Below, one piece after another: positions 48,153 through 60,200 of a stretch of 64,000 bases of DNA. Position 1 is the first letter of the stretch. Every line of letters begins with the position of its first letter. The position numbers were made by a program, and so were the translations under genes. The notes under the pieces were generated by a model that ran no database searches, was not told the origin of the DNA, and saw nothing but the letters and a program-made list of their open reading frames with translations. The stretch spans positions 116,111,793-116,175,792 of the forward strand of contig CM041776.1 in assembly GCA_023374045.1 (NCBI GenBank). The letters are read 5' to 3'. The DNA comes from Limonium bicolor. Lineage: Eukaryota; Streptophyta; Magnoliopsida; Caryophyllales; Plumbaginaceae.

Positions 48153-48399
48153 TCGTTCTGTAGGTGGAACTGGTGGTGAACTTGTAGGTGGGGAAGCTAT
48201 TGTTTTTACAATTTCGTTTGTGATGTTGTTAGCTTTTCCACCATCTTTGCAAGGGACGAGATCTGGGCTGATAAATGATCCGTAGGCTCAACGTGGAGTA
48301 GGCCTGCTGCTCGTGGCGTTCCCTTGGATCTCGTCCACTGTCTGTATTGCTCGTCATGGTTTCGAGAAGGTCCATTCCTTCTTTAGGAGATTTCATCAT

Positions 48400-49117
48400 G
48401 AAACTTCCTCCTGCAGAGGAATTGACGAGTAGTCGGTTCCATCATCCAGACCGTTGAAAATGACAGGCAGAGGGATTGATCGTCAAGACCATGGTGGGAA
48501 CACTTCATTAGCATATCCTTGAATCTGTCCCATGCGTCGTATAACGTTTCTCCGGCTCCTGACAGAAAGTGTTGATTTCACCGATCAATTGCCGTTCTAC
48601 TGGTTGGGTAGTATTTGGCAAGGAATTTTTGGGCCATTTGCAGCCATGTGGTGATTGATCGGGAGGGAAGGCTTCGGTACCACCTGTTTGCTGAATCCGA
48701 CAACGAGTGAGGAAATAGTTGTAGACGGATTCTTTCTTTGACGTTGCCGGTCTGACCAAAGGAATTGCAGAAGTCTAGGAAGAGACTCAGATGATTTGGG
48801 GCTTCATCTGGGTTCGCTCCACTAAACTTGCCTAGATCCCGGACGGCGGTGATGTAGTGGGTTTTGAAAACCCATCGTCCGGCTTCTTGTGGTGTTAGTT
48901 CAGGGAGAACTATGGCTGATGCTCTTCCTTCGGTATTAGGTTGGTGGTAGTCAGAGAGAGCACGGTGTTCTGGTTGATTTGCATGGTCCATTTCATTTAT
49001 AACTTCGTTATTGGCCATGGCTTGGTTTCTCAGGTTTCTTTGTGCTTGTAATAAAGTGCGCTCGGGTTCGGGGCTCGGACTGATTGGTGGAGAGCCTCGG
49101 GTTCGAGTATTTGGCAT
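48400..49117 (-). pseudogene. Athila-type gag, N-terminal and capsid part
   Basis: ATG at 49115-49117 opens MPNTRTRGSPPISPSPEPE, with a linker rich in Gln/Asn, followed by GRWVFKTHYITAV, DLGKFSGANPDEAPNHLSLF and capsid-type IRLQLFPHSLSDSANRWYRSL. The frame ends at 48578 after KFLAKYYPTSRTAIDR. It continues after a shift with GEINTF and, after another, with ETLYDAWDRFKDMLMKCSHHG, also typical of Athila gag. This protein would form the particle. Confidence 0.9.
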
Positions 49118-49655
49118 GCACAGAAGATAACTTGTGGTTTGTGAGAAACTGCAAAATTAATTAGTAAATAGATAAAGAAAAGCAAATATATTGGTTAGGC
49201 TGATAAACGTTAGTTAAACAACACTGATATTTTTTGTTTTTTTTTAACAAGAGTAAAATGACAGAATATTAAATGACAAGGGAAAGAAATGACAGAAAAT
49301 TAAAGTTAGGAGTTAGTATACTGGAAATTATAAGTTAGTAGTTAGTATACAGAAATTTGAAGGACAATGGAAATGAAATGTTAAGGACAATGGAAATTAA
49401 ATGTTAAGGACAATGGAAAGAGATGACAGGAAATTTTAAGTTAGTAGTTAGGGACAATGGAAAGAAATGACAATGGAAAGAAATGACAGAAATAATAACA
49501 ATAATATTAAGATGTCCGAAGTTAGATGTCCAAGTCAGATGTCCAAGTCAGATGTCCAAGTCAGATGTCCGAGATTAACAATTTAATAGTATTAACAGAT
49601 TATTATAATATAGCGAGTGAACTACCGGAAACTAGGGAAATTGATGGAATCAATC
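49118..49655 (-). other. Leader of minus-strand Athila-like element, tandem repeats
   Basis: Non-coding. Holds degenerate GTTAGTAGTTAGTATAC and GGACAATGGAAA units (49290-49480) and an array of a 13-bp unit, AGATGTCCAAGTC, about four times (49510-49572). Confidence 0.75.
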
Positions 49656-49673
49656 TCCCCGGCAACGGCGCCA
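49656..49673 (-). other. Primer-binding site, tRNA-Asp type
   Basis: Plus strand TCCCCGGCAACGGCGCCA; its reverse complement equals the tRNA-Asp primer site, three bases from the LTR. Confidence 0.93.
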
Positions 49674-49676
49674 ATT

Positions 49677-51193
49677 TGCAGAAGGTTATTTTCTGAGTGG
49701 TTAAACTGGTGTAAAATTAAAAGAAAAGAAATTAAAAACTCAAATAAACGTCGGGCTGCAAACAAATCCCGGTCGTAGTAGTAAAACAAGTGTCGTATCC
49801 ACAGGGAGATTGTTCAATTATCCTAGTCTTGGTAGTTATTAAAAACTGTAAAAAGGGGTTTAGCCGGAGGCAAGCTTGATTTGTTGTTGGATTAAGTACA
49901 AAATAATAAAAACAGTAAAAAGGTGAATTAAGTGATGTGGATGGAAAAATGTATCCTAGGATAGCGGGGGAATTCCTAAATTACTTAAACATATTTATAA
50001 CCATGTCTCAATTATTTATTGCCTATTAGAGTTAATAATTGTCAGTTACGAACTCTTAATAAGCCTTATATTTTCCTGCTCATCCGGAGTGTAAATACTA
50101 AGATTAATTCCTTTGTGGTACTTAGACTATCTCAAAATCATATGTTGATAGTTACCAAATAAATGCAGTGTTTGTCACGCAAAGCATTTAACAATATTTG
50201 CTGAAAGGAATTAAAACAAGTTAAAATAAGAGAGACAGGTGATAAATATTAATTTACGTAATATTAGAAATAAACCCCCATCCTAGGATACAAATGAAAA
50301 TTACTCAGACATTAACGGAGATAAGAAGATGCACAGATAGATTTTGACATTATTTCAGAGGAAGAACTGGTCTGCTCTCGCTCGTACTGCTGCTCTTCTA
50401 TTTCTTTTGTTACTGCGTGAGTGTGGAATGTTGTGGTGTTACGGGAGGAAAATAAGTGGAAGCGAAGGTGAGTGTGGTGAATGGTTTCTTCAGACTCCCG
50501 TGCGTGGTGTGCGTTTATGGTGTTGTTGGGTAAGTTTATATAGAGGCAGAGGAGAAGAAGATCCGTACGAATTTGATTGCCGGTTGATTGCTCTCATTGA
50601 TTGCAGGGGACAGAAATGAAACGCGTGAGAGATTTAAGGTAGGCGGTGCGGCGGAGTAGATGGATATGGCAGAAGCGAAGTTGCAGACACTCGGGGGAAG
50701 GCAAGTTGCAGACGAAGACGAGCGAAGAAAACTGTCGCGTTTGTGTAAATATACACGCGTCCGCGTGTGGGTCCGACTAAAACTCATGCGGACGTGACTG
50801 AGCCGTCCGCCCGGCCACTTGTGCCGTCCGCTTCCGTGTCCGCCTGAAATCCACGCGGTCGTCACTGGCGTGGCGTCCGCTTAAGGACATCCGAGACGTC
50901 CGCCCTAATACCATGCGGACGCATGTGTTGTCTCGGCTTATTTTCTTCCATCTTTGACCGGCTCTAAATTCTTCGTTTGGACTCCGTTTTCCGAGCCGTT
51001 TGCGTCTATGCGTTCGTCTCTTCATGTACTTTGCTCCTAGCTTGGCTTTTCCTCATGTTTAAACCAATAAATTTGTGAAATAATCAATAAAACATAAACT
51101 AGAGGAAAAACATACGATAAGTGAGAAATGAGCAGAAAAGTGCTGATATGATATGAAATACACTATATAAAATGCTCATTTAGACACTTATCA
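49677..51193 (-). repeat. 5' LTR of minus-strand Athila-like element (1517 bp)
   Basis: Begins TGCAGAAGG and ends CACTTATCA on the plus strand, like 43659-45196, with short indels between the two. TATA box on the minus strand at 50535-50542. Ends with target duplication ACAAT. Confidence 0.93.
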
Positions 51194-52027
51194 ACAATTA
51201 CTTACTTTCATTTGCTTTACTTACTCATTCTTACTTACTTATACTCAAGTTAAGTCATCGGGACCTCCGGCCCTGGGGACTACGCCGTCCACACCTCCGG
51301 GATTACTTGACTCACCAATCCGGGATGCTACACTTAGGGAGTGGGGCCGTGGACCAGTTTAAGAGTCAGGAATTGGAAGCCAACCTCTCGTGAACTCCGC
51401 ATCCTCAGTGTGGCCAAAACTATATCGGACTTCTACTCATTCCAATTTAATACAATTAAGTTAGAATGGTTAGCTGTTAGAATAAGTTAGAAGTCCAAGG
51501 TAACACATTCGGAACAATACATTGCAAAATTCATCAAGCATTCACATACATCCAATACATTTCATGAATTATACAAACTAAGATTTATGAAAAATATTCA
51601 CAACATACAATACTACATTTTCACACGTATGCATAATAACTCCGATTCGTGCATTTATCTTATTTGGTGATCAATTAGCACACAACACACAAATCAGAGT
51701 AACCAAGATAGCATACGGGGCATGAGGAATCCATACCGTTCACCGTCGTACGTGTTTCCAAACGTCCTTCGGTGTCACAAATCAAGTCCTATTATATATA
51801 TACAACTGAGTAATTAATATACCTATCATCAACTTAACTTCTACTTACTATGTCCCTATACTCTTACACTTACACTTTACTTACTTATTTTTCATCACTT
51901 AAGGTTTACTTTCTTACTTAACGTTGGCATGCTTACATACATGTACATATATATATATGTAGGTATATACATATATATATATATATATATTATTTAATTT
52001 AAATGATATATATATATATATATTTTT

Positions 52028-52498
52028 GACCGGACCGGACTTGCGACCGACCTTGCAAGTCCGGTCCATTCCAGTAGCTCACATTATCGAAATTCTTGTG
52101 GCCGACCGACCTTGCAATTCCGGTCGCAAGGTCGGTCCATTCCAGTAAGTTTTTGTTTCGAAATTCTGGAGTCGACCGACCTTCCATGTCCGGTCCCAAG
52201 GTCGGTCCATTCCAGTAAGTTTCGCTACAGGCGAATTTTAGCCCGACCGACCTTGCAAGTCGGTCGTAAGGTCGGTCCATTCCAGTAGCTTACTCGACGG
52301 AAAATTTTTGAGTCGACCGACCTTGCAACTCCGGTCGCAAGGTCGGTCCATTCCAGTAGGTTACAGGCGGGATAATTTTCTAGTCCGACCGAACTTGCAA
52401 GTCCGGTCGCATGTCCGGTCGATTCCAGAAGCTTTCCCGTCTTTGTAAATCTGGGCTCGACCAACCTTGCAAGTTCGGTCCCAAGGTCGGTCCGGCCC
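52028..52498 (+). repeat. Seven-unit palindromic cassette in right A2 LTR
   Basis: Units begin at about 52029, 52102, 52172, 52243, 52315, 52386 and 52458, period about 71 bp, with the core CCGACCGACCTTGCAAGTCC and then GGTCGCAAGGTCGGTCC. The first two units and the last correspond to the three units of the left LTR; four middle units are extra. Confidence 0.92.
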
Positions 52499-54381
52499 AG
52501 TATTTGCATTTTCATTTCTGTTTTCAGTCCTCTCTTTTACCCATTACTTCCCCATTGTTCCTACACTTAATCAAACTTGTTTTAACACTAATTAAACCTC
52601 TTAATACACCCTAGTTCACTCCTTAACTCTTTACACAATTCTATACTAATTCACTCACATAATTTTCCAAGTTTCTTACAACACTCACCTAGTCTTTTCT
52701 TTAGTTGTATTATGCTACAGATTTTCCCACTAACACTCCTCTTCTACATCTCCCTCTTCTATTGACATTTCTAGCACCTCTAATGTATCTAGATTGCATT
52801 ATCTATCTCTCTCAACTTATCCTCTACCTATATTAATCAAAATCTGTTACAACATACATTATTCACCTGGTTTAAAATTCACTAAGTGTTCTAATTCTAT
52901 ATAAATTTTGACATAGCCTCCCCTATATTTTTACACTCTCACCACATATCCTAGTTCACAATTCAACACTTATTTCACCTGTTTCAATAGACATCAATAT
53001 ACAAGCCTTCATACACAATTTCCAAATGCTATACACTACTAAAAATTCCTGCACACTACTTCTCCTTCCCAATCTGTTTGTAACAGTTTTTAAGTTGTTT
53101 TCAAAGGTTCGAAACACTTGCATTCTCTTACACATTATACTACTAATGCATTACCATTTTACAATACACATTCTCATTCTAAAAATCTGTTACATACTCA
53201 TTTACAAAGCTATACAAAGATGAGCTCAATTACCTTGTTTTCTTCTTCTAGTTTCTTCCTCTTCTCGCTTCCTCCTTCCTCTCTTTCTCCACCGGTTCAG
53301 CAAACACTAATTCTCTACTCTACAACCCATATACATACACATTTCAATACACTAAAAACTAACCCTAACTATTATTAAGTTTTAAGTAGGTTTTAGAATT
53401 TCTTTTACCTTCCAAGGGTGTAGGAGCTGTTTGGGTTGGCTCAAGAACAATATTTCCTCTCCTTCAACAAAGCCAAAATCGGCTAGAACACAAGGGGCCA
53501 AACAAGGGTTTAGTCAAATTTTCGTTTTGCCCACAAAGGCTAGAAAAAGGTGGAGTTTCAAGAAGATTTTTACCTCAAAAGAACAAGGAGAAGGAGGGCC
53601 TTCTAATGGTGGTGTTGAAGCTCCAAATGGGACATACCCATGAAAATGAAAGTTCTCCTTTTTGATTTTTGAAAAGAGGGAAATGTTGCTCTTGAGGAGA
53701 GGATGACAATGGTGTAATTTTTACAATTTTTGGAAGAGCTTAAGGGGGGTTACAAGAGGAGAGAAGTAAGGATTTTGTGGAGGTTGCTAAATCTCCATTG
53801 ATGTCGCATGGAGGAAGGAGGAATAGAGAGTGAGGGAGATGGGTGTGCTTTACGTGAGTGAAGAGGAGAATGGGTAGGAGAGAGAGAATAAAGTGAGAGT
53901 GTAGTTACTTTAGTGTTTTTAATTCTTTTGTCTTTTACAAATAAAAGAAGTTAAGTGTGTGTGTGTGGGGAATGGAAATCGGACAGCACACAGACCCACA
54001 AGGGTTTTGAAAATTCTTTTTACAATATTGGGCACACTAGTTTGGGTTATTTATATTTTCTACCCCACAACTTCCCGTTTTTTGACAGTTTTTACTAATC
54101 TCTCTTTTTATTGCTTTTATTGGTCCTAAAGCTTCACTAATGTTTATTAATGATTATTTAGTTGACCAAAATTGTTACGAGTCTATTTGACCCGCTTAAA
54201 GACACGTTTTCCCGGTTACCTCGAAAAACGCGCTTTAAGGTTCGTTAGTGGTTTTAATCCATTTTAAGGATCCGTTTTCTTCGGGATTTGTTCCCTCATG
54301 ATTATTTAAACTTAATTAAGCCTCTAAATTATTTATTAGCCTAGTTAATCACTATTTTTAATTACGGGGTATTTCACCAGT

Positions 54382-55419
54382 GGGACGAGAGAGAAACCTT
54401 GAAGCCTAAGATTCATTTGATGATCCTGTTGGGCCTTGAGGCCAGAAACTAGAATGAATGGGTTGTGCAAACTATCTGGGATTCGAATGGGCCAAAACCT
54501 AAACAAGTGGTTCTAATTGGGCCTAAAGATGTGTCACCTAGACATAGAATCTTGGGTCAAAGCCCGAATGAAAAGTCAATCTGGACTAGAATGGGCCTTG
54601 GACCAAAAATGTTTTCAATGAAAGGTGATTGATTTTCAAGCCTTGTGAGATACTTTGAGCTTGGGTGGATTTCTTTTTTTTTCCGTCGGCCTAGAACTAA
54701 ATACATAATTCAAATTGGGCCGGAAGAGAAATCACCTAGATCTAAAGTTTTAGGCCAAAGCCCGAACAAACAATTCACTCATTCAAATCAAACAGGGCCT
54801 TTGGGCCGCAAATAAATAGAGCTGCCAATTCGGGTTGGGCTAGGTTGATATAGGAGAAATTCCTATCAATTTCTAGGCTGGGTAATGGGCCGATCATACA
54901 AACAGACAAGGCCCACACAAATTTAACATGTCCTCACTAGACACTTAAATCAAACCGGGTATGGATCGATCCGTAGAGGTGCTTGGGGCTTGGTCCCAGG
55001 TCACCACAAAGGAATAGGGCTTGCACGCTATTCTCTTTGGGCTTCCCCACTTTTTTCACATCACCTGAAGGTGTGCGTCTATGGTAGGGTCTTTGAATGA
55101 CCAAACAAGGGTCGGTAAGGACACTGCCAGGAAAATGCTTGGGGTTAAAGCCCAGGTATTACGAGGGTGTGGTTTGATGACACCCTCATCTTTTCCCCCA
55201 CTTATTCACAACATCTAAAAGGTGTGAGTCCCTGACAGGGGACCCTCAAACGGGTCCTAGGGTGAAATCGGTTTGCGTGGACACTCGCTCTCATATGATG
55301 CAAAGGTACATAAAATTAAAGTGTGCACGGAAGTAAACAAACAAAGTAATAAAGCTATAAATAATTTTTCGAGTTAAGCCCTCTTTCTTAAAATTAAACA
55401 AGTTAAAGATAAGAAGTTG
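54382..55419 (-). mobile_element. Element C internal region, first copy, right part
   Basis: Resumes after A2 with GGGACGAGAGAG and runs to the primer-binding site. It is GGGCC-rich, with blocks such as CACATCACCTGAAGGTGTG recurring in modified form, and has no coding similarity. The matching part of the second copy is 59211-60232. Confidence 0.7.
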
Positions 55420-55437
55420 TCCCCAGCAGAGTTGCCA
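55420..55437 (-). other. Primer-binding site of C, tRNA-Arg type
   Basis: Minus strand TGGCAACTCTGCTGGGGA. It resembles the complement of plant tRNA-Arg 3' ends with two or so mismatches and lies five bases from the LTR. This sets the element's minus orientation. Confidence 0.7.
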
Positions 55438-55442
55438 GTCTA

Positions 55443-57225
55443 TGAGCCTCGATTTTTAAACCCTATCCTATGTTGATTTAGGTTGATTAGGTTCTGATCG
55501 GATTCTAGGTCCACTTATAACCTAAGCTTAATAACTATGTCATATAACACTAGTTATTAAGTCCTAAGTTATCTCACTGGAACCTAATTAGAGTCGCCAC
55601 CTATTTTTGACCTATGGTAAATTAGGAAGGAGAGTTCAGGTTCGGGGGTTTGATATTCAACTTATTTATGGTTCAATTACTTTCATTACCCCTCGAAGTC
55701 GTTTTTCCTTTACTTAGTCTATTTACGGCTTATTACGAAGTCGTTTTAACCTAAGTGTGCTAGCTTCTATTTTTTTAGCATTTTTTGACTGAAAATAGTA
55801 GTGGAAATTAAAAATACCTAAACTAGGGTATCGGAGGCAGAATTAGGTCAAATTTTAATTATGTCCGTAGCCACGGACCTAATGTCCGATACCACGGAGC
55901 CTAATTGAATTACATGACTACGAAAACTGATTTACCATAAAACGTAAACTTGAAAAGTCTGGGGCCACGGACAGGGTTTCCATGGCCCCGGACATGTGTT
56001 GTTAAAAACCCTAAAGTTTGAAAAATTGAAAAATAAGAAATCCCGCCACCGTTCGTGGGGGTCCGTGGTCACGGACAACCCGTCCGTGGTCATGGACAAC
56101 CCGTCCGTGGTCAAGGACAACCCGTCCGTGGTCCCAGACCATGCGTCCGAGGTCACAGACCACCCACGGACACTGGGTTTTTGATGGTTCCCAATGGTGT
56201 TTATGGCTCAAAATTTATGTACGTGTAGCCTGAAAGGTACACGAGATGTTAGTAATTGATAGATTTTAGTTTGAAGTCAAATTATGCACGAAACATAACG
56301 AATAAGTAACAAGGCAGGAACAAAAGCAATTAGCAATACAGAAGCGGAACAGGGTTTATTTGAGCCTAAAATTTCACATAAGACTAATAACGTCGTAAGG
56401 TTTCAGAAAAGTGTGATTATTACCTATTTTGGCACCTGGAACAACGAGATTCTTCACGTCGAGATTCTTTCGGTGCTCTGTTGATCTCGGTTCTGGATTG
56501 AGTTCGAACCCAGCTTCTGACTATTGATTGTTGATGCTGTTCTTTACGCTTTGGTGGTGATTTGGCTGCTGTTTGATGGTTAGAACAACGTTGGGAGTTG
56601 AAAATTGTGTGAAAGTATGGATTTGAGAAGGATTTCGGTATTATTTTGGTGCTTGGAAGTGCAAAAACGTGGCTGGCTGGCTATGGAGGAGAGTTCTGAC
56701 TGCCTAGGGTTCTAAGAGCTTATGGGATTCTCCTTTGATCCAAAGTTTTATCCCTTTATATAGACTTTCTTAAAGATAAAGAAAATCTAGTAAAAGTAAG
56801 ATTTTTTGGAATTTTAATTAAGCAACTTCCCAAAGGAATCTTGCTTTGAAATTTTAGCCACTTGTCAAGGATATTTTTAAATTCAATTTCTCGTCAGATT
56901 CAATCAGAAATTGCTAGAAAGTTATTGGAAATTCAAAAAATCAAAATTCCAGCGCCGTTATGCTTAAAATGTCATCCTCTATCATGGGTTAAAATTTCAA
57001 AGCATTTCAAGTTGATTTGAGCATCTTTTGGAGGAGAGAGAAAGCCTATAGGAGGTCTTGGGAGCCTTAAAAATTACAAAAACGCCCCTGACGATGACAA
57101 AACTGCTCCCAATGCCCCGGAATGCGCCGATCGAGCCGGAATCCCTCATGACTTGATTGAAGTGTCTCTCACAACACCAAAGCCTTATAGACCCTAACCA
57201 GGGGGGGTCAAAATTTTGGATAACA
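55443..57225 (-). repeat. Complete LTR of C (1783 bp)
   Basis: Starts TGAGCCTCG and ends GGATAACA on the plus strand. It contains a GTCCGTGG/CCACGGAC cluster (55860-56170). It has C internal sequence on both sides, so it is the shared LTR of a tandem pair. Confidence 0.78.
55860..56172 (+). repeat. GTCCGTGG/CCACGGAC palindrome cluster in C LTR
   Basis: Inverted words GTCCGTGG and CCACGGAC; at 56070-56135 a 21-bp unit (GTCCGTGGTCANGGACAACCC) is repeated three to four times. The other C LTR copy (11643-11815) has only one such unit, so the number varies here too. Confidence 0.85.
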
Positions 57226-60200
57226 TGTTGTTTTCGAGCTTTGGACCCAGAACTTTTGAATTCATCCTTTACACCATTTCTCTTCTTTTGTCATTTGGAT
57301 TTCTTCGAGGCACTTCAGGTTTGCCTCTTTGTTTGATCCTTTCTTCACATCGCCTTCGGGGTTCTTGTGTCTCCCGGTTTTGAGCATTGAGAGCTGTTTT
57401 GATGTGAGCCCTTTGGATCCTGTGTCACTCTTGGGCCATTTATGGATCGTTTCATCATGCTGATAGCGGCGTTGCTTCTTTGGACTGATGAAAACAGTAT
57501 CCAAGAATCAGGCTCCTTATTTCCTTTGGTCTCTTGGTTAGATATTTATCATGGCCTGACTTGTTTTGTAGAGATTGTAATATCAAAAAGAGATATGTGA
57601 AAGGCTCAGCGGGGGTGCCTAGGGTTTAATTTCAGGGTTCACAAGCTTTCGGCTATGTGGTGTTGACCTAGGTGCTTCACCATTCCTGTGTCACTATGGG
57701 ACCATTTGCGGATCTCTTCATTATGCTAATAGCGGTGTTGCTTCTTTGGACTGTCGAAAATGTTATCCGAGATTCAGGCTCCTTGTTTTCTTTTGGTCAC
57801 CGGGTTGGATATTCATCATGGGCTGGCTTGTTTTGTAGAGCTTGTAATATTGAAAAGAGATATATGAAAGGCTCAGCGGGGGTGGCAAGGGTTTAATGTC
57901 AGGGTTCACTAGCTTTCGGCTATGTGGTGATGTACCTAGGTGCTTCGTCATTCCTGCTAGTTGTGTATCTATTCTTTGTTTCTTTTCACAGGTCTAAGTG
58001 TAAATCTACAAATTATCTTCTTCGGTCAGAGTTATGCCGTTTACCTTACATTTGAGTGTGGCCTCACCGGACTCGTGTAAAAATGACACGCTCATTCGCC
58101 CATAGTTTTACCGCTTAAGGCACTCTCACGAATATTCACTCCGAGACTTGTTCAGAAGTTTAAACGATTGATTAAACATGACAAACCTAAACTCAGAATG
58201 CCTCTTGTATTGTTTTGAGGTTTTTGACAACAATTTAAACAAGTGTGTGCTTGGAACCACTTTGTGGGTTGTTTGGATATTTTGGGATGAGCTGTGGTGT
58301 TTGGCGAAGCATGTTCGAGTTTTTTGAAGGAAAGTGCAAGTCTTTGTGTTCCATTGTCAGGAAATGTAACCTCGTCTTAAAAGACATTTTGAAATCGGAG
58401 TTGAAAATTTTGTTTGCTTGTGAAGAGATGATTTAGTAAAACCATTTCTTTCTATTAGTGATTTGAAAATAGCTATTCTTTGAAAACTCTGAATGATGCA
58501 TTTAAAATATGAATGTTATGACAAGTTATGCATGTGAAGACTTTTGTTGAATTCGAACGCTGACGAAGAGTCTGACGCTTACATATTGAAGACTCGAGCT
58601 CTTGACCATCAAGATGTCGTTGATATGACTCTGACTGCTTTCTTCTTCTTCTCATCCACGAATTCTGGGTAGGTTTTATAAAAAAGCTGAACTAGGAATG
58701 CCTATGGATGGTGCATGAGGCATTTGGGCCTGAATCGTTTTCAAACTTAAAGTGTGGTGCATGGGCAGAAACAGTTTCATGAATGTGGATAGGCAATCGG
58801 GCCTGGATGGTTTTATAGGTCGTTTCATTGGATGTGGATAGGCACTTGGGCCTGAATGAATTGAAAGTGAGGCACATGGGCCGGAATGATTCATAAGTGA
58901 GTTGGCATGTGGGCCAGAAATATTTTGAGGATATGGCGCTGGGGCTGGAGTGTTGTGAGAATGTGGCACTTAGGCCGGAATGTTGTGAAGATGTGGCGCT
59001 TGGGCTGGAATTTTTAGAGAATGTGGCACTTGGGTCGGAATGTTGTGAAAATACGGCACTTGGGCCGGAACATGTTTGGGCTGGAAATGAGGCACATGGG
59101 CCGGAACGATTTCTGAACCGCATCTTGATGTATAGGCCTAAATACCCTAAATCTGGAAGTGAGGCATACGGGCCAAGGGAGACTGTATGGAGTGTTAATG
59201 GACCACTGGGCTGAGAGATGAACTTTGAAGTGTAAGATTCGTTTGAGTTCCTTTTGGTCCTTCGGGCCAGAAATCAGGAGGGATCCATAATCAGTTTTGA
59301 ATTAATTATGTGAGTTATCTTGATTTATTATGTGGGACGAAACCTAAATGAATGGTTCTTATTCGGTCTAAACTCTAATGTGCCTAAATAAAAAGTTTAC
59401 CTAGACTATAATGTCCCTTTGGGCCGAAAAAAGGTTTCAGTGAAAGACTATAGATTTTCAAGTCTTGTGGATTACTTCAAGTTTGGGTGAACTTCTTTTT
59501 CATGGGCCTAGAACTTAATAGATAATTCAAATTGAGCCGAAACATAACTCACCTAAATCTAGGCTTTTGGGCTGAACCCCAAACAAATGACTCACATATT
59601 CGAACCAAGCAAGGCCTTTAGACCACAATCAATAAAGCCGCAAATTTGGGTTGGGCTGAATTTGGTGTAGGAAAGGTTCCTATCAGTTTCTAAGCTTAGG
59701 AGTGGGCCGATCATACAAGCCAACAAGGCTCACACAAGTTCAACATGTCCACTCTTGAATCTTTAACCAATTTGGGTACGGATCGATCCGTATAGGTGCT
59801 TAGGGCGTGGGCCTTGGTCACTAGAAAGGAATAGGGTTAGCGCGCTATTCTCTCTAGGCTTCCCCATTTTTTCACATCACCGTTAGGTGTGCGTCTACGG
59901 TCGGGTCTTTGACTGACCAAAAGGGCACTACTAGGAAAATGCTTGGTGCTAAAGCCCAGGTATTTAGGGAATCGGGTTAGACGACATCCTCCTCTTTTCC
60001 CTGACATATTCACTTCACCTTAAAAGGTGTAAGTCCATGACAGGGGTCGCCTAAGGCGGGTCTCGGGGTGAAATCGGCTTGCATGGACCCTCGCTCTCAT
60101 ATGATAGCTATGTACAAAAATTTAAATTGCGTACAAAAGTAAACAAACACCGAAATAGAATCCATTAATAAACAATTTTTGAGTTAAGCCCTCTTTCTCA

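Larger units (their letters stand above)
43659..51193 (-). mobile_element. Athila-like LTR retrotransposon with gag and protease only (7535 bp)
   Basis: Flanked by ACAAT on both sides (43654-43658, 51194-51198); the empty site is intact in the left A2 LTR near 23725. LTRs 43659-45196 and 49677-51193; on the minus strand they begin TGATAAGTGTCT. A tRNA-Asp primer-binding site and gag lie next to the right LTR, so it is on the minus strand. Coding runs gag, zinc knuckle, gag tail, protease, then directly the 3' untranslated region: RT, RNase H and integrase are missing. It would depend on another element for movement. Confidence 0.93.
22944..54376 (-). mobile_element. Element A2: nearly complete Tekay/Del retrotransposon with an AlkB domain, carrying three nested insertions
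   Basis: Minus-strand element flanked by CCAGT on both sides (22939-22943 and 54377-54381). The empty site is recognisable in the second C copy near 59206. Left (3') LTR 22944-26604, polypurine tract 26605-26617, coding region 27050-32952, leader with a tRNA-iMet primer-binding site at 39042-39053, right (5') LTR 39059-54376. Two Athila-like elements and one solo LTR inserted later. Without them A2 is about 14 kb. Over the windows I compared, the LTRs differ by few substitutions, so insertion seems recent, although the reading frame has several stops and shifts. Confidence 0.93.
39059..54376 (-). repeat. 5' LTR of A2, interrupted by two insertions
   Basis: Three pieces, 39059-39610, 43427-43658 and 51199-54376, together about 3.96 kb, correspond in order to the left LTR. 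The interruptions are the solo B LTR and the minus-strand Athila-like element, each with its own target duplication. The extra length over the left LTR is mostly the larger palindromic cassette. Numerous 1-base gaps in 51240-51560 relative to the left LTR may be sequence errors. Confidence 0.92.

Noticed and set aside
52028..52498. Regular palindromes with spacers, similar in look to a CRISPR array
   Set aside because: Plant nuclear LTR context, spacers related to each other, no cas genes; this is LTR minisatellite structure.
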